Below are positions 1 through 7,516 of a DNA stretch of 34,392 bases, one piece after another. The DNA is from Lachnospiraceae bacterium (lineage in GTDB: Bacteria > Bacillota > Clostridia > Lachnospirales > Lachnospiraceae). The stretch is from NCBI GenBank assembly GCA_009911185.1, contig QXWW01000038.1, positions 1 to 34,392 of the forward strand, written 5' to 3'. A model generated the notes under the pieces. That model ran no database searches, had not been told where the DNA came from, and saw only the letters and a program-made list of their open reading frames with translations. Position numbers and translations under genes: made by a program. The stretch's first letter is position 1, and each line of letters opens with the position of its first letter.

Positions 1-128
1 CACTTCACCTTCTGAATAGCTTCTATGCTGTACGCTTCCTCTGGCACTTTACTATAACCATGCGAGAATCCCATACAGCCCATTCCTATTTCTGATACCT
101 CAATGGTGTTCAGCTTTCTTGTTTTCAT
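1..128 (-). CDS. Aldo/keto reductase, N-terminal part (runs off window)
   Basis: Reading the minus strand from an ATG at 126-128 gives a peptide beginning MKTRKLNTIEVSEIGMGCMG, followed by a stretch with GFSHGY and PEEAYSIEAIQK. This is the usual start of aldo/keto reductases: a beta hairpin, then the (beta/alpha)8 barrel opening with the G-x-G-C-M-G strand. Members reduce carbonyls with NADPH in the cytoplasm. A good AGGAGG lies at 137-142, eight bases before the start. Only about 42 residues are visible, so the catalytic Asp-Tyr-Lys-His residues lie outside the window. It sits 27 bases downstream of a broken flavodoxin gene on the same strand and was probably co-transcribed with it. Confidence 0.85.
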   Translation of the reverse strand, partial: MKTRKLNTIEVSEIGMGCMGFSHGYSKVPEEAYSIEAIQKVK

Positions 129-155
129 AGCGAAACCCTCCTGTCTTCATCATTT

Positions 156-392
156 TTATTGTAATTCTCCCAGCCAGTTTAACAAACCTTCCTTTGCCGA
201 GGCTGTGTCATCCTCATATACATCAAAAACATTTTCCGAAACTTTTACCGATTCCGGCAATACTTCGCTAATATCCTGTACGCTCCGGGCCAGTCCGCCT
301 GTGCCGTGGGAACAGAACAAATAAACCTGTTTATCCGAAAGATCGTTTTCTTCAATAAACGATAAAACTGCCATAGGGCAGCTATACCACCA
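156..392 (-). pseudogene. Flavodoxin, 3' half of a split gene
   Basis: The frame reads WWYSCPMAVLSFIEENDLSD, then CSHGTGGLARSVQDI, and ends NWLGELQ before a TAA at 156-158. This is the C-terminal half of a flavodoxin (second FMN loop and last helix) of the secreted family that fills 11.8-27.4 kb. No start codon or FMN phosphate loop is present; an upstream TAA lies at 414-416. The matching N-terminal half, ending at the codons for G-Y-P-N, is at 12633-13139 on the same strand. The two halves join at codon boundaries, TGG TGG at 387-392 following AAT at 12633-12635. The TTG at 402-404 is only an in-frame codon in inserted DNA. Almost certainly non-functional here. Confidence 0.85.
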
Positions 393-481
393 GTTTGGAG
401 CCAAAAACTTGTGTTATGTAAGACAATCCTTTATTTATCAGTGTTTTTACAGTATACACGTTCTCTTACTATTTGAGATAT

Positions 482-518
482 AAAAAGCATGATACACTGC
501 CAAAGGTCTCATGCTTTT
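482..518 (-). terminator. Rho-independent terminator after the recombinase
   Basis: Inverted arms at 482-492 and 509-518 (AAAGCATGA/TCATGCTTT core) enclose a 16-base loop. On the minus strand they are followed by a T-rich tract. It lies 18 bases past the recombinase stop and would insulate the flavodoxin fragment from element transcription. Confidence 0.75.
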
Positions 519-535
519 CTTATAATTTCTTCCGA

Positions 536-2257
536 TCATCTTGAAGTTTCCTTCTGCAGCTTGTTCAATGCTCTGGTTAATTTTAGATTTTCCTTCTTCA
601 GTTCTTCCTTTTCATTCAGCAGCCTCTTTATTTCCCTTTGATACAATTCTACCTGTTTTTCCAGACTTTTATCTCTTACTTCCCTCTTGATCTGAGCAAG
701 TACCCCCTGATCCTGTTTTTCTTTTTCTTCGTTTAATACATTTCTCACCTGCTCATTTTTATAGAAGAATCCTTTTGACAATCCCGTATTTCTGGAAAGA
801 TCAGATACAGATATTGCATTCCCCTCAGATGCGGCTTTGCGGATCTCTGCAATGGCAAATTCTATTTTCCTCTTACTTTCCTGCTTGTTTGCCTCGTTCA
901 TCCTATCATATTTTGCCATCAGAAACTTCCCTCCCAGATTATGTTCTTCCAGCTGAAAAAATTCGGCTGACTTTCTGGCTACTTCCTCATCAACCCAACC
1001 AATATATTTCTTTACTGTTTCATCTGTAGAATAGCCCATATACTCTCGGATTACCTGGATCGATGTACCATTTCGATAAAAAGCCTTACACAACTCTTTT
1101 TGATATCCGTTTCCTTTGAATACATATTCCCCATTCAATATACCAGCCTTTGTACATTGTCTTGTAATCGCCTCTTCAAAACTTCTTGCTGTATACTTCT
1201 TATCTCTGTTCAGAAAAAGCAGATTTTCTATGTCAATATGATTCTTCTCTGCATACTTCAAAATAAACAAATGCAAGATGTCTGGTATGGGAACACTTCT
1301 ATTTGCTCCCGGCACTTTCATCCAACTGTCTTCATTCTCGTAGTAAAAATCCGCATTTCTCAACAAAAACATCTTTCCTTTATCAATCCCTGTATATAAC
1401 AGGATTAAACACATAATACGCAGTTGTTCAGAAAATTCCGAAAGGTGGAGAGTAAGCAGATCCAGCTTCTGATCCAGATCTCTGATTTCATGTTCTTTTG
1501 TATAGCTTTTCTTTTTATAAAAGGAAACAGGTATTATGAAATGGTCTATATGATCCGTCACCTGCAGATATTGGAGAAATGTTACAATTTCCCGTATCTT
1601 ATTATTGTAGCTTTGAGGGCTGATCCTCTGTATGCTCAGTTTTTCAAAATAATCTTTTACTGAATTATCATCTATTGTTGTTATTGTTTTTCCCTGTTCC
1701 TCTAAATATTTAAGAAACTCTTTTGTGTAAGTCTGTTTTATCCGTATTGTGCTCAAATTCAGATTCGTAACTGTAAAAAGATATCTCATATACTCCTGCA
1801 ACATCTTTCGATTATCTTCCAGGAATACATCTAAAAAAGAAAAGCTTTCTATGGTGCTGCTAAGACTATATCTTTCTGGAACAATATTTAGTCTTTCTAC
1901 ATACCAGACATTAGCCTCCCAATTGATCTCTTCTGCTTCCAGAAATAAAGTTTTCCTACAGAATGAAATAAATTGGGAGGCATTTACATCAGATTTTTCT
2001 ATCTGCCTTTTTAACAGTGAGGAAAACTTCTCTTCTTGATCCGCCTCCATTTTTAGAATATCCTGAAGTTCTGAATTCTTCGCATAACAAAGCAGGTACT
2101 TTAACGGAAGCAAGTACCTTGTTTGTCTTTCTTCTCTGTTTTTCACTGATCTTACAATGTAGTTCATAAGCAATTCTATCTGTAATTTTACAGTTTGAGC
2201 TACATCCCTTCCAAAATCCCAATATGAGATTCCTGACTCTGTATCTTTATCGTCCAT
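536..2257 (-). CDS. Tyrosine recombinase fused to TnpC/DUF6262-like tail, degenerate active site
   Basis: The protein has 573 residues. Residues about 150-430 follow the tyrosine-recombinase layout: a SAM-like core-binding domain (YTKEFLKYLEEQGK), then a catalytic domain ending in EYMGYSTDETVKKYIG. Several catalytic positions differ from the family. The first Arg in the TG-L-R motif is Asp (LLYTGIDKGK), the H-x-x-R box is not recognisable, and the second His (GHSS) is Tyr (GYST); the nucleophile Tyr seems kept. The last ~130 residues contain a helix-turn-helix-like stretch (VSDLSRNTGLSKGFFYKNEQ) and a long coiled coil, as in TnpC/DUF6262 proteins of Tn554-type elements, which use TnpA, TnpB and TnpC. 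It is therefore best read as a TnpB-TnpC fusion that needs an active partner. The start overlaps the end of an upstream recombinase stub (2247-2357), as in translationally coupled tnpA-tnpB pairs. Confidence 0.7.
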   Translation of the reverse strand: MDDKDTESGISYWDFGRDVAQTVKLQIELLMNYIVRSVKNREERQTRYLLPLKYLLCYAKNSELQDILKMEADQEEKFSSLLKRQIEKSDVNASQFISFCRKTLFLEAEEINWEANVWYVERLNIVPERYSLSSTIESFSFLDVFLEDNRKMLQEYMRYLFTVTNLNLSTIRIKQTYTKEFLKYLEEQGKTITTIDDNSVKDYFEKLSIQRISPQSYNNKIREIVTFLQYLQVTDHIDHFIIPVSFYKKKSYTKEHEIRDLDQKLDLLTLHLSEFSEQLRIMCLILLYTGIDKGKMFLLRNADFYYENEDSWMKVPGANRSVPIPDILHLFILKYAEKNHIDIENLLFLNRDKKYTARSFEEAITRQCTKAGILNGEYVFKGNGYQKELCKAFYRNGTSIQVIREYMGYSTDETVKKYIGWVDEEVARKSAEFFQLEEHNLGGKFLMAKYDRMNEANKQESKRKIEFAIAEIRKAASEGNAISVSDLSRNTGLSKGFFYKNEQVRNVLNEEKEKQDQGVLAQIKREVRDKSLEKQVELYQREIKRLLNEKEELKKENLKLTRALNKLQKETSR

Positions 2258-2357
2258 CTCGCTTACCCATTTTCTGTTCGTTAATGTACTCTAGCACATC
2301 TTTATCAACCGCTGCTTTCATAAAGCGATAAACTTTTCTTGTCCGTATAGATACCTC
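2247..2357 (-). pseudogene. 3' stub of a preceding recombinase gene (tnpA-like)
   Basis: An open frame of 36 codons between stops reads RTRKVYRFMKAAVDKDVLEY and ends GKRDGR. It has no start codon of its own. Its TAA at 2247-2249 overlaps the first 11 bases of the recombinase gene, the coupling expected between consecutive transposase genes. The content suits the C-terminal tail of a partner tyrosine recombinase, but it is too short for family proof. Upstream, 2358-2559 shows only short broken frames (one ends YAEKWNKQKRGG) and no gene, so the rest of the partner appears deleted between here and the TM-Macro gene. Confidence 0.45.
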
Positions 2358-2559
2358 TTATTTTTAAATTTGATTTGCAACACCATCCTTATTTATCAAA
2401 AAGGCTTTATTAAGCTATCCTCCACGTTTCTGTTTATTCCATTTCTCAGCATAGCGAGAGAATTAGCCTTTCATTTAGGAGAAAGAAATCTTTTTCTTAG
2501 AGCCACAAGATTAATTAGCAATGCCAACTCTTATAACCTTTAAATTTTTCGTCTTTCCT

Positions 2560-3468
2560 TTATCTAAAACTTCGGTTATGCTGGATATGGTAAAAATCTA
2601 TATCATTTATATCTGTTTTATAAATGATTATGTTTATCTGCTTGTCAGCATAAGTATTATGAAATCCACTTATCTTCAAAGACCATAACATAATTTCCAG
2701 CAACTCTTGTTTTGAAAGTTTGCTATTTCTAAATCTTGTAATTCCAGCCCCCATTAGTGGAATATTTATTGTTCGCCCTGCATATATTTCATCAATGTTG
2801 TTCCAAAAACGCATCCAAAATTCTATGTATTCTTCCGAGGTTAAAAATGCTTTATTATTTTCATCAAATTTTGTAAATGCAGCAAGCACATAAGCTTCAA
2901 ATTCAACTAGACTTCCAATGGAATACCGTCTCTTTCTTCCTCTGGTTCTTTCTGTAGCTTCGACATAGTTACCTTCCTTGTTTATCATTTCATCCGTTTC
3001 TATTGCTTGTTCCAGTTGTTCTAATTTTCCAGCATCAGCAATCCGTTCTATATATTGTCCATGTAATGTTTTTTTTGCTATAATTCGGTCATCTACAATC
3101 GTATCATAATAATCATTTACTCCAATAATACTGATTTCTCCTCTTCGGTCTTTTGGCTTCTTTTCTAATAGCTCAAAAATATTACCTTCCCGAATCCTTA
3201 TCTCAGTATTATTTATTCTCAGTCTCACATATTTCTGTTGATTTGCACTCCACCACATATATATGAAAATCAGTGCCAATATCGCAATAAATATGGTTGC
3301 GATATATATAACACTAATTTCCATATTTTGTGCTGTCCCAAAAAAGGAAATCAATGTTACAATGGAACTCACAATACCTATTACAGATAAATAATTTCTC
3401 CAAAGAACACCATCCAAAATATTTACTTTAGAAAAATTTATTTTGAACCATTCTTTTAATTTCTCCAT
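2560..3468 (-). CDS. Two-TM Macro-domain protein, type II Thoeris ThsA-like effector
   Basis: The protein has 302 residues from the ATG at 3466-3468, preceded by GAGG six bases upstream; the longer GTG frame to 3480 lacks a ribosome site. A short cytoplasmic segment is followed by two membrane helices (about residues 25-45 and 52-75). The rest is a Macro-like domain of the ThsA_Macro (formerly DUF6430) kind. Signatures are IREGNIFELL, the GVNDYYDTIVDDRII stretch, the LHGQYIERI stretch, YSIGSLVEFEAYVLAAFTKF and INIPLMGAGITRFR. In type II Thoeris such proteins are membrane effectors that bind an ADP-ribose signal made by a TIR enzyme and then kill or arrest the cell. It lies 21 bases after the helicase-TIR gene, last in a three-gene operon. 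The family call is strong; the functional link is inference. Confidence 0.82.
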   Translation of the reverse strand: MEKLKEWFKINFSKVNILDGVLWRNYLSVIGIVSSIVTLISFFGTAQNMEISVIYIATIFIAILALIFIYMWWSANQQKYVRLRINNTEIRIREGNIFELLEKKPKDRRGEISIIGVNDYYDTIVDDRIIAKKTLHGQYIERIADAGKLEQLEQAIETDEMINKEGNYVEATERTRGRKRRYSIGSLVEFEAYVLAAFTKFDENNKAFLTSEEYIEFWMRFWNNIDEIYAGRTINIPLMGAGITRFRNSKLSKQELLEIMLWSLKISGFHNTYADKQINIIIYKTDINDIDFYHIQHNRSFR

Positions 3469-3489
3469 AAGTGACCTCACTTCTTTAAA

Positions 3490-6400
3490 TTATGGAATAT
3501 CACGCAGAATATTTTCAACCTCAGTTACAATCGTCTGAATCCTATTTTCATTTAATGCCAAGCCAAATTCAGTTTCAGGTACTTCTGGAGCTCTGGCTGG
3601 AATCAAATAAACATATCTTGCCTTACTCTCCTTACAATGGTTGAAAATTGCTTCTCGTTCTTTTTCACAATTTTTATTCTGAACCGTTAAAGTGTTCCAA
3701 AGAATAAGGAAAACCTTGCAAGTACGATAGCCATCTAAAGATTTTTCTCTTGCCTGATTTTCATCAAACAAAATACTAGCCTTATAGTATTGATCAAATA
3801 GAATCTGATGCTCTCCATATATCGACTTCAATTGATCCACCACCTGCTTCAATAAAATATTATCCGAACGGAATATTGCTCTCTCTTTCTCTTCAAAAGA
3901 ATCTTCATGTGCATAGGAAACGCCAATAGTAAATTGCCCTGGTTTCCATGTATCACAATAATCAAGAATCGCTTTTGCTGCTGAATTCGTATCATGAAGC
4001 ACAATTTGGGTTATTGCACAGAAATCTTGATTCCAATGGCACTCTCCCAACGCCTGTGTTTGAATGCTACCAGGTTCATTCCACTTTCGCTGCGCATCCT
4101 CTGATACCAGTATTAAGAGGTTATTCCGAAAGCGGTTCTGATTCAATCGATTCAAAAAAGAATGTAGGCTACGGCTGCGAGTGATCATTTCCCTTTCGAG
4201 CATCAAAACAACTGGAACTTCAAAAATATATTCATCCATTTGTTCCAATGCACTTCCCCAAGGCAAGACATCATATTGAACTTCCTTTCCAATTTGCGTC
4301 TGTAGCTCAGAGAAATTAATAAATCGGGTTGCATAAGCAAGGCGATTTCTGTTGCAAATGAGATACATGTCTGATTTGCAAGCCGAAGAAACGCTACTAA
4401 TATAATTTTCTAGCGAGAAAAATTTATACTCATCAACAGTAAAAATACCTCTTGCATCCTTTAAAAAAGCTGTCAATGGATCTTCCTCAACAATCGCTTT
4501 CAGGATTGCATTAGCTAAAATCATAGCAAAAAATTCATTATCAAATACGGTCTCACATCCAAGCTTTTTTGCGGCTTCAGACTGTATTGACTGGCAATCT
4601 TCATTTTCTCCACACTTTGGCATCAAAAGAAGACACGGATTTCCTTTATCCCGTGCTTTACTAAAATATCCGTTAAGACGATCAATCTGTTCTTGATCCT
4701 CATAATCTGTTAAGATTCCAATCCGGATATCCCCACTTACTTTACTTTGCCATAAAAGCTGTTCAGGATACCCATCTGAAACAACCTTGATTCCTGGAAG
4801 CAAATCATTATCATTCACAGTATCGCGAATATCATTATACAAAGAAATAGCAGTCTGGTTTTCGAAACTGTATATTCGTTCTATACCTTTCTTCTGTTGA
4901 TCTGTTAGTTTAGATCCGGCATCTTTATATACCAGCTCAAGTAAACTATTAAATTCATTTGTCTCCCCTCTCCGCTCTAACGCTTCCATCAAGCTGTTTC
5001 GCTGTGTAGGCGTAATGTATTGTTCAAGTACCATTGCAGACTCACAATATAAATAGTCTACTGGTTTCATTCCTTTTTCATTCGCAGCTTTTTCCAACTG
5101 GAGAAGTTTATTTCTGTCAAGTCCATGAATATGTTTATTTGCCAGCCGAACAAGGTTCCATGTCATGCCATATTTTACTCTACACTGCAGAACATAGAAA
5201 CTGTCAACTATGCTATCATTCTTAATATCAGCGGAAGAAAGACACTTATTAATTGCATCAAGATGAAAACTTGCAACTTCTGCCATTCGCTCAATATCGC
5301 CGCCAATAACTTTTGTAAAAGAAGAAAATCCCGTAATTTTCCGAATTTCTCGAATTTCTTTCCCCTTCGTCCAATAAAAAAGTACAACTGCACGCATAGC
5401 GGCTTCTATAATGTGATCTTCATTTCCAAGATTAATCATTGTTATAAGCTTATAGAGATCGTTGTTTTCACTCTCCTCCCAAAGTTCATATAGCCTTTCT
5501 CCTTCTGAATCCTTCTGTTCCAGAATACACTTAATCTGAGAAATCACGCGTGTCTTTGCTTTTCGCGAACGACCCGGATTATGATCGTCTTTGGGATACG
5601 ATAATACGGAAGAATTTTCAATCTCATAATGCCGACATACATGATATAAGATATCAAAAAGATAACGATCATTCTCAACATCTTTGCTGGTAATCTCCCA
5701 AGGAAGACCATGATTTTCTCTTCCTGCATAAAATTTTTCGTATATGTCAATACATGTTTCCACCGAAAATGCATAGGGTGCCATATGCGTACCGAACTTT
5801 TCAATTTCACATAATCTAACAGATTCTCTCCCCCGACCTTTTCCACCACCTGTGCGCTCATTTGCCAAATATGCATTGTATAGAGCATAATACAATTTAT
5901 CTGCATCAAACTCTCTGTTTTCCCTACACACGTGAGTAAGGCTGTCTTGAAACAGTGCATATATCTGCTTTTGGGTAAATGTTTTACTATTGCTGTCTAG
6001 CAAAAGACTCATGTAGTAAGGTGCAAGAAACTCCTCTTTCGCAGAAGCAAGCGCAGACTCAATTTCCTCTTTGTTATTATAACTCTTCCAATAATAAGAC
6101 ATATCTGTCTGCTCTTCCAAAAATAAGTATGTAATTCCAGTATGGTTGCTTTGTCCAAGCCGACCAGCCCGACCAATATAATTTCGGTACTCTTGCTGCG
6201 TCAAACGGACTGGTTTACCTTCTCCTCTCGGAACGCGATTGCTTAACATAATCATTGCATCGAAAGGCATATTTACGCCTATGGTAAGAGTCTCTGTTGC
6301 AACTATTACTTTAAGAATGGAATTCTCCTTCTGAAATTCTTCTTCAATCAGCTCACGCAAATTCGTAGAAAGGCCTGCATGATGATATGCGATTCCATGC

Positions 6401-7503
6401 GGAATCAGATTCCGGATCAAATTAATCTGTTCTTCATCTTCCTCACAGTTTTTCAGTTTCTGAAAGAAGTTATTGTAGTCTGCCGATCCGTCATTTCCTG
6501 AAATTAGCGGAAATAAACTACTCATAGAATCTTTCAGAAAGGAAGCAACGGATGCCGATTCAGCCTGGGATCCAACAAAAATTAAAATACGTGGAATCGT
6601 ATCCATCTGAAACAACTGATCAAGAACGACCTGTAGAAGTCGTTTTTTCTTTTCTCCAATTTTCCATTCTCTCTGGAATCCTGGTATCGTCAGTTGCTCT
6701 TCCTTCATCTCCTGATTATTTGCAGTCATCAGTTCCTCACAGTCTGCTGGAATAGTACGATAGCGCCCCTTACCATTCAACAATAAAATATGTTCTTCCA
6801 ACGCAACAGGTCTCGCAGCAGAAAAAATCCGATGATTCTCATCAATATTCAACCATCTGCAAATTTTGTCTGAACTGCAGTCATTGGTTGCTAAACACAT
6901 AATCCTTGTATCTGCATGATTTCTTCGGACAATTTCCAGCGCTAACTCCAACTTTGGTCCTCGTTGTTCCTTACTGAGCATCGCCAACTCATCGACTACA
7001 ATTAAACCACAATTTTTCATAATCTGTCGATTTCCCTGACTAAGCATTGCAAAGAACTTTTCGTAAACAATTATCGCTACGTCATAGTCTCCCTTTATCA
7101 GACGCTCATCATATTCCATGTAATCGCTGCTTGCAGCATATACTCTAAAATATGGAGTCATATCACAGTCAAACTGTTTTCTTCTCTCATTTACCATAGA
7201 CTTTAACGGTACTAAAACGATAGCACTCCTACGATCATGTGCAAGAGTATCCATAATGGCCAATTCAGCCAAAAGTGTTTTTCCAGCGGAAGTAGCTCCC
7301 TGAATCATCAGATTCTGTGATTTCTCATTTTTCCAGTCTCTCCAAAATTCTGGAGTATTGATTGCTAACTGTTGTAATTTGGTTAATTTAAACTCTCCAT
7401 CAGGTACACGCTTTCGTATACGTAATAGCATTTTTTCCAAAATATCAATAATTTCCTGATTGCTTTCCCAACCTCTCTTTTCTCTGCATTCCGCTAGTGT
7501 CAT
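3490..7503 (-). CDS. SF2 (Ski2/Hel308-like) helicase with C-terminal TIR domain
   Basis: The protein has 1337 residues. Motor motifs are Q-loop/Walker A GATSAGKT at 69-76, motif Ia VLVPLKSMV near 97, motif II DELA at 171-174, motif III CLATND near 204, motif V VIVATETLTIGVNMPFD and motif VI YRNYIGRAGRLGQ. This is the Ski2-like SF2 pattern. Residues about 500-900 are helical accessory sequence. About 930-1180 contains alpha/beta sequence I cannot assign. Residues about 1189-1337 look like a TIR domain: FTIGVSYAHEDS (strand A), ILFDQYYKASILFD (BB region), TCKVFLILW, then CEKEREAIF carrying the likely catalytic Glu (1282 or 1284). Such TIR domains cleave NAD+ or make cyclic or His-linked ADP-ribose signals. 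The start uses AGGAGG overlapping the stop of the upstream helicase gene (gap 13 bases). The TM-Macro gene follows. Confidence 0.85.
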   Translation of the reverse strand: MTLAECREKRGWESNQEIIDILEKMLLRIRKRVPDGEFKLTKLQQLAINTPEFWRDWKNEKSQNLMIQGATSAGKTLLAELAIMDTLAHDRRSAIVLVPLKSMVNERRKQFDCDMTPYFRVYAASSDYMEYDERLIKGDYDVAIIVYEKFFAMLSQGNRQIMKNCGLIVVDELAMLSKEQRGPKLELALEIVRRNHADTRIMCLATNDCSSDKICRWLNIDENHRIFSAARPVALEEHILLLNGKGRYRTIPADCEELMTANNQEMKEEQLTIPGFQREWKIGEKKKRLLQVVLDQLFQMDTIPRILIFVGSQAESASVASFLKDSMSSLFPLISGNDGSADYNNFFQKLKNCEEDEEQINLIRNLIPHGIAYHHAGLSTNLRELIEEEFQKENSILKVIVATETLTIGVNMPFDAMIMLSNRVPRGEGKPVRLTQQEYRNYIGRAGRLGQSNHTGITYLFLEEQTDMSYYWKSYNNKEEIESALASAKEEFLAPYYMSLLLDSNSKTFTQKQIYALFQDSLTHVCRENREFDADKLYYALYNAYLANERTGGGKGRGRESVRLCEIEKFGTHMAPYAFSVETCIDIYEKFYAGRENHGLPWEITSKDVENDRYLFDILYHVCRHYEIENSSVLSYPKDDHNPGRSRKAKTRVISQIKCILEQKDSEGERLYELWEESENNDLYKLITMINLGNEDHIIEAAMRAVVLFYWTKGKEIREIRKITGFSSFTKVIGGDIERMAEVASFHLDAINKCLSSADIKNDSIVDSFYVLQCRVKYGMTWNLVRLANKHIHGLDRNKLLQLEKAANEKGMKPVDYLYCESAMVLEQYITPTQRNSLMEALERRGETNEFNSLLELVYKDAGSKLTDQQKKGIERIYSFENQTAISLYNDIRDTVNDNDLLPGIKVVSDGYPEQLLWQSKVSGDIRIGILTDYEDQEQIDRLNGYFSKARDKGNPCLLLMPKCGENEDCQSIQSEAAKKLGCETVFDNEFFAMILANAILKAIVEEDPLTAFLKDARGIFTVDEYKFFSLENYISSVSSACKSDMYLICNRNRLAYATRFINFSELQTQIGKEVQYDVLPWGSALEQMDEYIFEVPVVLMLEREMITRSRSLHSFLNRLNQNRFRNNLLILVSEDAQRKWNEPGSIQTQALGECHWNQDFCAITQIVLHDTNSAAKAILDYCDTWKPGQFTIGVSYAHEDSFEEKERAIFRSDNILLKQVVDQLKSIYGEHQILFDQYYKASILFDENQAREKSLDGYRTCKVFLILWNTLTVQNKNCEKEREAIFNHCKESKARYVYLIPARAPEVPETEFGLALNENRIQTIVTEVENILRDIP

Positions 7504-7516
7504 AAACTATCTCCTC

